From contig CALAFO010000030.1 in assembly GCA_937892545.1 (NCBI GenBank), forward strand, positions 1 through 16,577: 16,577 bases of DNA, in the 5' to 3' direction. Position 1 is the first letter of the stretch, and every line of letters starts with the position of its first letter. This DNA comes from Scatosoma sp002474405 (GTDB taxonomy: Bacteria > Bacillota > Clostridia > Christensenellales > Borkfalkiaceae). The position numbers were made by a program, and so were the translations under genes. Shown here in pieces: positions 8,070 through 15,405 of the stretch. The notes under the pieces were generated by a model. The model was not told where the DNA came from, searched no databases, and saw only the letters and a list, made by a program, of their open reading frames with translations.

Positions 8070-8663
8070 ATGGACGCTCTTTTTTCGTGCTTCAAAGAGG
8101 CGATCGGCGTATTAAAAAAACGGAAAGCGTGGCTGATTTCTTTCGGCGCGGCGATTCTGACGGGCATGGTTCTCGGTCTGGTGCTTCCGAAACCCGCTTC
8201 GATCAGGCAGTATTATTTAACGTATTGCCGCGCGTATACCGACGGAATTTTCGTATCGTCGGTATTCCGCCTGTTTTTCCGGCGACTGATTTCCGTCGTG
8301 CTTTTGCTGCTTCTCATCGTTCCGCTGTATTTTACCGTATATTATCTGCCCGCGGCGTTTCTGCTGGTGTTTTTCAAAGGCTATACGTTCGGCATCGTTA
8401 CCGTGATTCTGCTTTCTTCGTTCGGAATCGGCGGCTTCTTTATTTTTTTAATCTGCGCTTTGCCGGCGGCGCTTTTAACGTTTGCATTGCTTGCGATTGC
8501 CTGTACGCTCGGCGGCGAAATCTGCAAAAAACGTCCGCCCGCATGCGGAAACGGCGGAATTTTCTGTTCTTTTTTGTTGCTTTTCATCGGCGCGACGGCT
8601 TGCGCGCTTGCCGAAATCCTGCTTGTAACAATCATTTTTCGCCCCGTAAGCAAAATTTTCTGA
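8070..8663 (+). CDS. spoIIM: SpoIIM-like multi-pass membrane protein
   Basis: This is a 197-residue, very hydrophobic protein with about five to six membrane segments (near 21-40, 72-92, 94-111, 113-133, 134-150, 163-190). The central stretch FFKGYTFG followed by SSFGIGGFF and LICALP resembles the core of stage II sporulation protein M (lKGxxxGF...G..GF...VLP). In Bacillus, SpoIIM works with SpoIID and SpoIIP to degrade septal peptidoglycan during engulfment. The ATG at 8070 is chosen because the protein reads like SpoIIM from there, but no Shine-Dalgarno precedes it at normal spacing. It lies between spoIVB and a carboxypeptidase gene, which supports a sporulation role. A different SpoIIM/DUF95 membrane family member cannot be excluded. 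Confidence 0.6.
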   Translation: MDALFSCFKEAIGVLKKRKAWLISFGAAILTGMVLGLVLPKPASIRQYYLTYCRAYTDGIFVSSVFRLFFRRLISVVLLLLLIVPLYFTVYYLPAAFLLVFFKGYTFGIVTVILLSSFGIGGFFIFLICALPAALLTFALLAIACTLGGEICKKRPPACGNGGIFCSFLLLFIGATACALAEILLVTIIFRPVSKIF

Positions 8664-8705
8664 AAATTTCGTATATTTTCTTTCCCGGCAGCGGAAACTG
8701 TGAAT

Positions 8706-9989
8706 ATGAAAAGGACAGGAAAGCTGATTGCGGGAGCGGCTTTTGCCGCCTCGCTGTTATTCACGAAAGGCATTGCGCCGGCATTCAGACTCGGCGACGG
8801 ACAGAATTACGACGGTTATTCCGCGGCGGCGGAAGATTACGCGGAAACGCTTCCCGCGGAAGAATTTCCCGAAAACTTTGTCGAAACGAAAAAAGTCGTC
8901 TGCGCGGACGAGCTCGGCGCGCACGCAAAATCCGCTTATCTCGCGGAAAGCAAAAGCGGAACGGAAATTTTTTCGAAAAACGAAACGAAGCGGCTGCCGA
9001 TTGCCAGCATGTGCAAAATCATGACGTTGCTGCTTGCGTTCGACGCCGTAAATACGGGCGTAATTTCGATGGACGAAAGCGTTATCGTCAGCGAAAGAGC
9101 CGCGGGAATGGGCGGTTCGCAAGTCTTTCTGGAAAACGGCGGCGAATATAAAATCCGCGAATTGTTAAAAAGCATCGCGGTTTGCTCGGCTAACGATTCC
9201 TGCGTGGCGATCGCCGAAAAAATCGCGGGCAGCGAAGAAGCGTTCGTGAACAGAATGAACGAAAAAGCGCAGGAACTCGGCATGCGCGATACGTTGTTTT
9301 CTAACTGCACGGGGTTGCCGAAAGAACCGCAATATTCCTGCGCGAAAGACGTTGCCGCGATGCTTTGCAAGCTGATCGAAAACGAAGAATATTTCGGATT
9401 CTGCAAAGTCTGGACGGAAAAATTTCAGCATCCTGAAGGCAGAGTTACGGAAATCACGAATACCAACAAGCTGGTGCGTTTTTATCAGGGTTGCGACGGC
9501 GGAAAAACAGGATTTACAAGCGAAGCGGGATTCTGCCTTGCCGCAACGGCAACGCGCGGCGGCATGCGGCTGGTATCGGTAGTTATCGGCGAGGACAGCA
9601 GCGCGCACCGCTTCGGCGACGTACGCGGCATGTTCGATTACGCCTTTGCGAACTACGCCCTGAAAACGGTAGCGGACGAAAATAATCCTCTGGAACAAAA
9701 AGCGGGCGTGCGAGGGGGTAAAAAAGAAGAAATTGCCGTAAAACCCGAAAGAAGCGCCTATATTTTCGGCAAACGCGGCGAAAAAGAAAACGTTACGTTT
9801 TCTCTGGAGCTGCCCGAATATGTGCAGGCGCCCGTCCGTGCCGGCGATAAAGTAGGCGAAATGATTCTGTATAAAGATAACGTGGAATTCGACCGCGTGC
9901 CCGTCGTAGCGGCGGAATCGGCTGAACGAGCGAACTTTGCGGACAGATTCAAAGCAATTCTGCGCGGCTGGCGCTTCGGAAAAAGCTGA
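8706..9989 (+). CDS. dacF: D-alanyl-D-alanine carboxypeptidase, S11/PBP5 family
   Basis: This is a penicillin-binding protein that trims the terminal D-Ala of peptidoglycan stem peptides outside the membrane. It has 427 residues: an N-terminal signal segment (about 5-24), a linker, the S11 catalytic domain with SMCK (101-104, nucleophile S101), SAN (161-163) and KTG (267-269), then a PBP5-type C-terminal beta domain (about 322-405). A final basic, amphipathic helix (about 408-425) is likely for membrane attachment. The GTG at 8700 is also in frame. I prefer ATG 8706 because the weak GGAAA (8693-8697) is better spaced for it. The gene starts 42 bp after the SpoIIM-like gene and may be cotranscribed. 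Assignment to dacF rather than dacA/dacB rests on context only. Confidence 0.88.
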   Translation: MKRTGKLIAGAAFAASLLFTKGIAPAFRLGDGQNYDGYSAAAEDYAETLPAEEFPENFVETKKVVCADELGAHAKSAYLAESKSGTEIFSKNETKRLPIASMCKIMTLLLAFDAVNTGVISMDESVIVSERAAGMGGSQVFLENGGEYKIRELLKSIAVCSANDSCVAIAEKIAGSEEAFVNRMNEKAQELGMRDTLFSNCTGLPKEPQYSCAKDVAAMLCKLIENEEYFGFCKVWTEKFQHPEGRVTEITNTNKLVRFYQGCDGGKTGFTSEAGFCLAATATRGGMRLVSVVIGEDSSAHRFGDVRGMFDYAFANYALKTVADENNPLEQKAGVRGGKKEEIAVKPERSAYIFGKRGEKENVTFSLELPEYVQAPVRAGDKVGEMILYKDNVEFDRVPVVAAESAERANFADRFKAILRGWRFGKS

Positions 9990-10046
9990 GGATTTGCGCA
10001 AAAATAAAGGGAAAAGGCAGGTCTTATTCCGAATAACAACGTTTTC

Positions 10047-10088
10047 AAAACGCGATTTTCGTTTTTTTTACGAATTTCGCGTTTTTTT
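10047..10088 (+). terminator. Intrinsic terminator after the first carboxypeptidase gene
   Basis: AAAACGCGA (10047-10055) pairs with TCGCGTTTT (10077-10085). After two T-T mismatches the stem continues TTCGT/ACGAA around a run of seven T. Seven consecutive T (10082-10088) complete it. It lies 57 bases after the carboxypeptidase stop codon. Confidence 0.75.
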
Positions 10089-10111
10089 CTCGGAAATTTC
10101 CTTTATGATTC

Positions 10112-10140
10112 TTGCATTTTTTATTCTTTTTTGGTAAAAT
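10112..10140 (+). promoter_or_regulatory. Vegetative (sigma-A type) promoter for the M50-scpAB operon
   Basis: TTGCAT (10112-10117), a 17-base spacer, and TAAAAT (10135-10140) preceded by TGG give an extended -10 promoter. Transcription would begin near 10147, upstream of the Shine-Dalgarno at 10172. It follows a terminator, as expected for the head of a new operon. Confidence 0.75.
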
Positions 10141-10184
10141 AATCATAACGCATAAATCGTAAAGTAAAAGCGGGAGGCGAAAAG

Positions 10185-10880
10185 ATGGATTGGTTTGTGG
10201 AAATGCTGGCAAAATTTCTCGCCGTAACGCTGGTACTTACTCTGCACGAATTCGCGCATGCGTTCGTAGCATATAAATGCGGAGATCCCACGGCGAAATG
10301 GGCGGGCAGAATGACGCTGAATCCCGCGAAACATTTCGACCCGCTGGGGCTTGTGTGCTTCGTGTTCGCAGGCTTCGGCTGGGCTAAACCGGTGCCGATA
10401 AACGAAGCGAATTTCAGAAAATACAGAAGCGGTTGTTTCTGGACGTCCGCGGCGGGCGTCATCGTCAATTATCTGTCGGCGTTTATCTTCTATCCGCTGA
10501 TGATTCTTGCCGTAAGATTTATGGGTTCGGCGGAACAGCTGACGTACGGGCATGAATTTTTATATCTGCTGACGAATTATCTTTTTGCGTTTTCGCTGAG
10601 TTTCTGCGTGTTCAATTTACTGCCGTTTTATCCGCTGGACGGATTCAGAATCGTGGAAGTCGCATCGAAACGCCGCGGCGGATTTTACCGCTTTTTACGC
10701 AAATACGGCTATTTCATTTTAATCGGTCTGATCGCCGAAAGTTATCTTTGCGAAATGCTTGCAAGGCTCACGGGGCAGCCGATTTTCATTCTGCTGGACG
10801 TTCTCGGCTATATAATGAATTTCGCCTCGGGAATTTTCGCAAAGCCGGTAACGGCGCTGTGGGGACTGATATTGCGTTGA
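10185..10880 (+). CDS. Site-2-type membrane metalloprotease (peptidase M50)
   Basis: This is an intramembrane zinc protease of the S2P/M50 family, short form of 231 residues. The zinc motif HEFAH (21-25) lies in the first membrane helix. FGWAKPVPIN (64-73) and NLLPFYPLDGFRI (144-156) carry the family's other signatures, with D152 as the likely third zinc ligand. About four to five hydrophobic segments are visible. GGGAGG (10172-10177) stands 7 bases before the ATG. This type usually lies next to scpA in Clostridia, as here, but its physiological substrate is generally unknown. No PDZ domain is present, so it is not RseP/RasP, and nothing suggests it is SpoIVFB specifically. Confidence 0.9.
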   Translation: MDWFVEMLAKFLAVTLVLTLHEFAHAFVAYKCGDPTAKWAGRMTLNPAKHFDPLGLVCFVFAGFGWAKPVPINEANFRKYRSGCFWTSAAGVIVNYLSAFIFYPLMILAVRFMGSAEQLTYGHEFLYLLTNYLFAFSLSFCVFNLLPFYPLDGFRIVEVASKRRGGFYRFLRKYGYFILIGLIAESYLCEMLARLTGQPIFILLDVLGYIMNFASGIFAKPVTALWGLILR

Positions 10881-10887
10881 TTGCTCT

Positions 10888-10916
10888 GCGAAAACGTTTG
10901 AAAACCGCGTTTTTGC
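10888..10916 (+). other. Hairpin between the M50 protease gene and scpA
   Basis: GCGAAAACG (10888-10896) and CGTTTTTGC (10908-10916) can form nine pairs with one G-T wobble and an 11-base loop. The T tail is short (TTTA), so at most this is a weak or attenuating terminator. The genes on either side probably remain one operon. Confidence 0.35.
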
Positions 10917-10952
10917 TTTAAAAATATATTGTGTGAAGCAGGGAGGACTGTT

Positions 10953-11768
10953 TTGGAAAAATTAACCACGGAAAGCGTAAAAGATTTCGATTCGGAAGTG
11001 GATTATACAACGGTGCTCGATAATTTCGAAGGACCGCTCGATTTGCTTTTATACCTTATCAATAAAGAAGAAATCGCCATCGAAGATATTTTCGTATCGC
11101 AGGTAACCGAGCAATTCCTTACATATATGCAGGGGTTGCCGTATCTCGATATGGAAAAGGCAAGCGAATACTTAAACATCGCCGCCACGATTATCGACAT
11201 CAAAGCCAGAAGCCTTGTACCGCCCGTAGAAGATTATTTCGACGAGGACGATTACGGCTACGAAGAGGATCCGAAAGATGCCTTGATTCGCGCATTGAAC
11301 GAATACAAAATGATTAAGGAAGAGGCGGATAAGCTGAAAGAGCGCGAAACGGTGGGATACTTCTTCAAGGCTCCCGATAAAGATATCGGCGAATTACAGG
11401 TGAAGTATAAAGATTTCACGCTGGACGGGCTTGTGGACGCGTTCACGAAGCTGATGCTCAAGCGCGAAAGCGAGCGGGCGAGCGCGCCGCCGCCGAAAGA
11501 AATTCCGCGCGAAGCGTTTACCGTACGCGACAGAATTCACTATATCCGCAACGCTTTCGAAACGAAAGATTGCGTGAATTTCGAAGATTTGTTCGAACCG
11601 CACGCGCCGAAATCGGAAATCGTAACCACGTTTCAGGCGCTTCTCGAACTTTTGAAACACCAGTATCTGACGGTGGAACAGAACGGTCTGTTCGCGCCGA
11701 TTACGATAAGAAAAAATAACGAAAAAAAGGAGGATGACGATCTTGGAGATATCGACGAATATAATTGA
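10953..11768 (+). CDS. scpA: Segregation and condensation protein A
   Basis: ScpA is the kleisin subunit of the bacterial condensin; it bridges SMC heads and binds ScpB to organise and segregate the chromosome. The 271-residue product shows the N-terminal signature FEGPLDLLLYLI (25-36). A conserved helix with YLNIAATIIDIKARSLVPP (73-91) follows, then an acidic linker (about 94-106) and a C-terminal winged helix that contacts SMC. I chose the TTG at 10953 because GGGAGGA (10941-10947) stands 5 bases before it. An in-frame TTG at 10929 precedes this ribosome site and is unlikely to be used. scpB overlaps the 3' end. Confidence 0.93.
   Translation: MEKLTTESVKDFDSEVDYTTVLDNFEGPLDLLLYLINKEEIAIEDIFVSQVTEQFLTYMQGLPYLDMEKASEYLNIAATIIDIKARSLVPPVEDYFDEDDYGYEEDPKDALIRALNEYKMIKEEADKLKERETVGYFFKAPDKDIGELQVKYKDFTLDGLVDAFTKLMLKRESERASAPPPKEIPREAFTVRDRIHYIRNAFETKDCVNFEDLFEPHAPKSEIVTTFQALLELLKHQYLTVEQNGLFAPITIRKNNEKKEDDDLGDIDEYN
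11727..11733 (+). promoter_or_regulatory. Shine-Dalgarno that sets the scpB start
   Basis: AAGGAGG touches the in-frame ATG at 11734 with no spacing, which ribosomes do not normally use. It is 9 bases from the TTG at 11743. That TTG start gives MEISTNIIEAILFAAG, the usual ScpB N-terminus, so TTG is favoured over ATG. Confidence 0.7.
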
Positions 11769-12495
11769 GGCGATTTTATTTGCGGCGGGAAACGCCGTTC
11801 CCACGGATTTGCTGCGCGATAAGCTGAATCTTACAAAAGCGCAGATGGATTCGATGGTACGCCAGCTGGAAAAGAAATATTCCGGAAACTGCGGTATTCG
11901 CCTGCTTATTTTCAATCATAAAATTCAACTTGCCACCAACCCCGATTATAAGGAGCAGGTAGCGGCGGTGCTGAACCCCATCCGGGAAAAAGAATTCACG
12001 AGAACCATTCTCGAATGCGCGGCAATCATCGCTTACAAACAACCGATTACGAGAACGGAACTCGATTCGGTGCGCGGCGTAAACAGCGACTACGCGATTA
12101 CCACGCTGCTCGGACTGGAAATGATAGAGCCCTGCGGCAGAAAAGACGCGCCCGGAAAACCCGTGCTGTATCAGACGACGGATAACTTTTTACGGCGCTT
12201 CAAACTGAAATCGCTGAACGAACTTCCCGATTACGAAGAACTGATGAAGAAGATTGCGGAAATGAGCGCCACTTCTGACGACGACACGTACCTTTACAGC
12301 AAAGACGTGTACACGCCGGGCGAGGACGAAGAGAACCTCTCCGCGCAGCAATACGCAGCCGGAACGGAAGAAAACGAAGCGACGGAAGAAGCGGAAGAAA
12401 ATGCGGAAAATACCGAAGCCGAGGCGAACGATGTCTCCGGAAACGCGGAAGAATCCGCTTTTGAGGAATCCGGAACGGACGAAGAAAACGAATAA
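11743..12495 (+). CDS. scpB: Segregation and condensation protein B
   Basis: ScpB is the KITE-type winged-helix subunit that dimerises and binds the ScpA linker in the SMC-ScpAB condensin. The 250-residue product has two winged-helix domains. The signature runs from IIAYKQPITRTELD (95-108) through RGVNSD (111-116) and GRKDAPGKPVLYQTTD (132-147) to KSLNELP (156-162). From about 178 the protein becomes an acidic low-complexity tail dominated by Glu, Asn and Ala, longer than in many homologues. The gene overlaps scpA by 26 bases, which suggests translational coupling. A hairpin follows the stop codon by 20 bases. Confidence 0.93.
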   Translation: MEISTNIIEAILFAAGNAVPTDLLRDKLNLTKAQMDSMVRQLEKKYSGNCGIRLLIFNHKIQLATNPDYKEQVAAVLNPIREKEFTRTILECAAIIAYKQPITRTELDSVRGVNSDYAITTLLGLEMIEPCGRKDAPGKPVLYQTTDNFLRRFKLKSLNELPDYEELMKKIAEMSATSDDDTYLYSKDVYTPGEDEENLSAQQYAAGTEENEATEEAEENAENTEAEANDVSGNAEESAFEESGTDEENE

Positions 12496-12515
12496 ATTCA
12501 ATACATACTTTCACG

Positions 12516-12551
12516 AATTCTGCTCATATTGACGATATGGGCAGAATTTTT
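12516..12551 (+). terminator. Terminator-like hairpin overlapping the ytfI-like start codon
   Basis: AATTCTGCTCATAT (12516-12529) pairs with ATATGGGCAGAATT (12535-12548), 14 pairs including one G-T, around a 5-base loop. A short T run (12547-12551) follows. The ATG of the next gene (12537-12539) lies inside the 3' arm. The structure is certain from the sequence. Whether it terminates scpAB transcripts, hides the start codon, or both is inference. Confidence 0.6.
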
Positions 12552-13091
12552 ACGTTGTTTCTTGTTATTGCGGGCGCGGCAATTTTTTTATTCGCCCCGA
12601 TTGTGCAGGAATTCAACGTATTCGGCGATCTGGGCAGTAAAAAACTTGCGTTTTCGCTGTATCTGTTCGGTTTCGTTAAACTTGCCGGCGGATACGTTAC
12701 GTCCTACCGCGGCGGCGTCGCGGTGCACCTTTCCGAAAAGAAAGCCGTTTTGCTGCCGTATTCGGGAATGAACGAAGAAAGAAAAAAGTTTAAAATTTTT
12801 CGTTCGTTCCGTCTGATTTCGCTGGAAACGTCTGCGGAAACGGGTGCGGATTATTTTGCGGGCGCGGCGGTAACGTATGCGGCGCTGAAAGGCTTTCTTG
12901 CCTTTAAGGGCGCGCTGAACAAAAGCGAACTGAAACTGTTTCTGACGGACGGCGACGCGCTGAGAGTTTCCGCGCGCGTCGTTGCTTATTTTCAGATAGC
13001 CGTTCTTCTGGCGTTGTTCGTCAGATTTTTAATCAAAACGGCGATAAGGAGGATAAAAGGAATATGGATGAAGGAAAAATCAACGGTCTGA
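12537..13091 (+). CDS. ytfI: DUF2953/YtfI-like membrane protein
   Basis: This is a 184-residue protein with a hydrophobic N-terminal helix (about 2-22), a basic/polar middle and a second hydrophobic segment (about 148-168) before a basic tail. Motif evidence is weak. The short LYLFGFVKL (41-49) resembles the DUF2953 pattern. The strongest argument is position, since DUF2953 (ytfI) genes usually lie between scpB and ytfJ in clostridial genomes and next to ytfJ in Bacillus. Function is unknown, with sporulation association presumed. No Shine-Dalgarno precedes the ATG, which is buried in a hairpin, so expression may be low or controlled. The 3' end overlaps ytfJ by 28 bases. Confidence 0.65.
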   Translation: MGRIFTLFLVIAGAAIFLFAPIVQEFNVFGDLGSKKLAFSLYLFGFVKLAGGYVTSYRGGVAVHLSEKKAVLLPYSGMNEERKKFKIFRSFRLISLETSAETGADYFAGAAVTYAALKGFLAFKGALNKSELKLFLTDGDALRVSARVVAYFQIAVLLALFVRFLIKTAIRRIKGIWMKEKSTV

Positions 13092-13435
13092 CGGAACATT
13101 CGCTCCGTACGCTCGGCGGCATAGCAGACGCCGATACGGTGCTCGGCACGCCTGTTTTTACGGCAAGCGGCGCGCAAATCGTGCCTTTTTCGAAAGTTAC
13201 GTTCGGAAATCTTTCCGGCGGCGGAGAATACGGCGACGTAAAAGTCATCAAAGAAGCGGGCGACCAGTCGTTTGCGGGCGGCTGCGGGTCGGTCGTCAGC
13301 GTAAAGCCGATGGGCTTTATCATCGACGACGGAAAAACCTGCCGCGTGGTCAGGCTGACGGACGAACCGCTGGATAACCTGATTGAAAAAGCGAGCGACA
13401 TTTTACGAAACGTTACAAGCAAACGGGATAGCTGA
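13064..13435 (+). CDS. ytfJ: YtfJ/GerW-family spore protein
   Basis: This is a 123-residue small protein of the GerW/YtfJ family, a forespore protein reported to affect nutrient germination in Bacillus subtilis. The family pattern is visible as DTVLGTPVFTASGAQIVPFSKVTFG (24-48, abbreviated motif GxPV...IxPxSKVxFG), a Gly-rich loop SGGGEYG (51-57), and AGGCGSVVSVKPMGFII (71-87). Two ribosome sites precede the ATG: AAGGAGG at 13046-13052 and AAAAGG at 13055-13060. It overlaps the YtfI-like gene by 28 bases, so the two are probably coupled. The following carboxypeptidase gene begins 10 bp downstream. Confidence 0.88.
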   Translation: MDEGKINGLTEHSLRTLGGIADADTVLGTPVFTASGAQIVPFSKVTFGNLSGGGEYGDVKVIKEAGDQSFAGGCGSVVSVKPMGFIIDDGKTCRVVRLTDEPLDNLIEKASDILRNVTSKRDS

Positions 13436-13445
13436 AAACGCGGCG

Positions 13446-14557
13446 ATGATGGCGAAAAACATGATGAAAATCGGAAAAAAAGCGCGGTTTATCTTATTCA
13501 CGGCGATTCTAACGCTGGTATCTTTTTTTTCTTACGGAAGAGGAATCGGCGTCCATGCGGAAGGGTTCGACGGCGACGCGGTCGCGGCGGAAAAACAAGC
13601 GGGGGCGACGGGGTGCTGCGCCCGCGCCGCATGCGTTATCGAACTTTCTTCGCGGCGTATCCTGTTCGAAAAGAACGGCGAAGAGCAACTGCCGATGGCA
13701 AGCACAACGAAAATCGCCACGGCGCTCACCGTTCTCGACGAACTGACGGAAATCGGAGACGAATCGCGGCTGGACGAAACGTTCTCCGTTCCCGCTTCGT
13801 GCTGCGGCGTGGAAGGCTCTTCGGTGTATCTGAAAGAGGGCGAAGAAACCACCGCGCGGGAGCTTTTGTACGGGCTGATGCTGCGTTCCGGAAACGATTG
13901 CGCGGCAACGCTTGCCGTGCGCGTTTCGGGCAGCATAAAAAAATTCGCGGAAAAAATGAATCAAACCGCACGTCGGGCAGGCGCGCTGAACACGCGTTTT
14001 AAAAATCCGCACGGACTTCCGGAAAAAGGACATTATACCACGGCGCGCGATTTATCGATCTTAAAAATAAAACTTTTAAAAAGTTTGCAAATACCCGCCG
14101 CTACGAACCGAAAAACTGGACGAACAAAAATAAAATGCTCACGGAATATGACGGCGCGTTCGGCGTAAAAACGGGGTTTACGAAACAGGCGGGGCGCTGC
14201 CTCGTATCCGCCGCGGAAAGAAACGGGATGTCCTTAATCTGCACGGTGCTGAATTGTTCCGATACCTACGGCGAATCGAAAAAACTGCTCGACGACGCGT
14301 TTGCTGCCTACGATTTATCGCTTCTGCAAGCGGCGGAAAGTCCCGTGCCCCTCGATACGAAAGCGGGAAAAATCAGTGCAAAAACGGGAAAAGATTTGCG
14401 TTATCCGCTGTTATCCGCCGAACAACCATACGTAAAAAAGACGACGATTGCGTTCGATTCTCCGCTGAAAGACGGAAACGGACGGGAAATTTACGGACAG
14501 TTACGTATTTACCTTGCAAATAGCTTGCTTTTTTCGGAAAATTTGTATAAACTATAA
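13446..14557 (+). pseudogene. Second S11 D-Ala-D-Ala carboxypeptidase, frameshifted
   Basis: The 5' frame (from ATG 13446) encodes a signal segment (about 14-30) and the S11 motifs STTK (86-89) and SGN (148-150). It continues to HYTTARDLS (about residue 204) and then runs into a TAA at 14166-14168 in the wrong frame. The -1 frame carries the rest: LKNKTFKKFANTRRYEPKNW from 14060, KTG at 14168-14176, and the C-terminal domain to the stop at 14555-14557. Compared with the paralogue at 8706-9989, about five or six residues seem missing between the DL of ARDLS and LKN. This points to a deletion of 3n+1 bases (perhaps 13-19) near 14055-14063. Both halves otherwise look intact, so the break is recent, an assembly error, or recoded. 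The ATGs at 13461/13464 are also possible starts. Confidence 0.8.
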
Positions 14558-14570
14558 AAGCAAGTTTTTT
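14524..14570 (+). terminator. Probable intrinsic terminator at the end of the second dac gene
   Basis: CTTGCTTTT (14524-14532) and AAAAGCAAG (14556-14564) are perfectly complementary and six T follow (14565-14570). The loop is long (23 bases) and contains the dac stop codon. It may close the M50-scpAB-ytfIJ-dac operon. I then see no convincing promoter for rluB in the 39 bases that remain, so read-through is likely. Confidence 0.5.
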
Positions 14571-14609
14571 AACGACGTCAATGAAAACAACGAAAGAGGA
14601 AATGTACAG

Positions 14610-15314
14610 ATGCGCATCAATAAATTTTTAGCGGAAAAGGGCGTTGCCAGCCGTCGCGGCGCCGATGAAATGATTCGTAGCGGCAGAGTAACGGTAAACG
14701 GAAAAACGGCGGAGCTGGGAACGGATATCTCCGAAAACGACAAAGTGGAAGCGGACGGCGTTCTTATCGCTCAAGGCGAAGTACAGCTTGTTTATTATGT
14801 GATGAATAAGCCCAAAGGCGTTGTGTGCACGATGAGCGACGATCGCGGCAGAAAAACTGTTGCCGATTTGTTGCCTGAGGGAATCGGGCGCGTTTTCCCC
14901 GTAGGGCGGCTCGATTACGATACGGAAGGGCTGCTGATTCTGACGAACGACGGCGACCTCGCGTATGCGCTGACGCATCCGAGCCGCGAAGTACAAAAAA
15001 CTTACCTTGCGAAAATCGAAGGAGTTCTTACGGAAAAAGACCTGAACCCGATTCGTTCCGGCATCGAACTCGGCGGCGTTCTCACGCATAAATGCAAAGC
15101 GCATATCGTGGAAACCAACAAAGAATACACGAAAGTGCACCTGACGATTACAGAGGGGCGCAATCGCGAAATCCGGCGTATGTTCGAAGCCATCGGAAAA
15201 AACGTAAGCTTCTTAAAGCGCATTAAAATCGGCACGCTTACGCTATCCGGGCTGGACAGAGGGGAAATCCGTCCGTTAACGGACAGGGAAGTTTCCGCTT
15301 TGAAAAATTTGTAA
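14610..15314 (+). CDS. rluB: RluB-family rRNA pseudouridine synthase
   Basis: This enzyme of the RsuA/RluB family isomerises a uridine in rRNA (in RluB, of 23S rRNA). The 234-residue product has an N-terminal S4 domain (about 1-60, RINKFLAEKGVASRR) and the catalytic domain with GRLDYDTEGLLILTNDG (99-115), D102 being the catalytic Asp. RNREIRRM-type residues follow in the last third (EGRNREIRRMFEAIG). ATG 14610 has GAGGA at 14596-14600 and starts exactly where S4 homology begins. rluB after ytfJ/dac is a common clostridial order, although the spmA-spmB pair often found between them is absent here. Confidence 0.92.
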   Translation: MRINKFLAEKGVASRRGADEMIRSGRVTVNGKTAELGTDISENDKVEADGVLIAQGEVQLVYYVMNKPKGVVCTMSDDRGRKTVADLLPEGIGRVFPVGRLDYDTEGLLILTNDGDLAYALTHPSREVQKTYLAKIEGVLTEKDLNPIRSGIELGGVLTHKCKAHIVETNKEYTKVHLTITEGRNREIRRMFEAIGKNVSFLKRIKIGTLTLSGLDRGEIRPLTDREVSALKNL

Positions 15315-15328
15315 TCGAATATAACGTT

Positions 15329-15362
15329 TTTCGCCCCGATTGCATGTACAATCGGGGCGAAA
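15329..15362 (+). terminator. Terminator between convergent rluB and lexA
   Basis: TTTCGCCCCGATTG (15329-15342) and CAATCGGGGCGAAA (15349-15362) form a perfect 14-bp stem with a 6-base loop, followed on the plus strand by T-rich sequence (GTTTCTGTTTTC). It lies 14 bases after the rluB stop and 43 bases from the lexA stop. It can serve rluB. On the minus strand no T run follows, so its use by lexA is less sure. Confidence 0.8.
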
Positions 15363-15405
15363 GTTTCTGTTTTCAATAAAGTTTTTCCGGCCGGACGGCG
15401 CTGCG

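Noticed and set aside
8671..8702. Sigma-F-like promoter (GTATA ... GGAAACTGTG) before the first carboxypeptidase gene
   Set aside because: The -10 fits only partly, and transcription would begin after the chosen start codon, removing the signal peptide.
10898..10930. Promoter TTGAAA / TATATT before scpA
   Set aside because: The spacer is 21 bases, too long for a normal sigma-A promoter.
12504..12511. Sigma-E -10-like CATACTTT before the ytfI-like gene
   Set aside because: No matching -35 element is found 13-15 bases upstream.
14525..14551. Promoter TTGCTT / TATAAA for rluB
   Set aside because: The spacing is only 15 bases and the elements lie within the terminator-like hairpin of the preceding gene, so the evidence is too weak.
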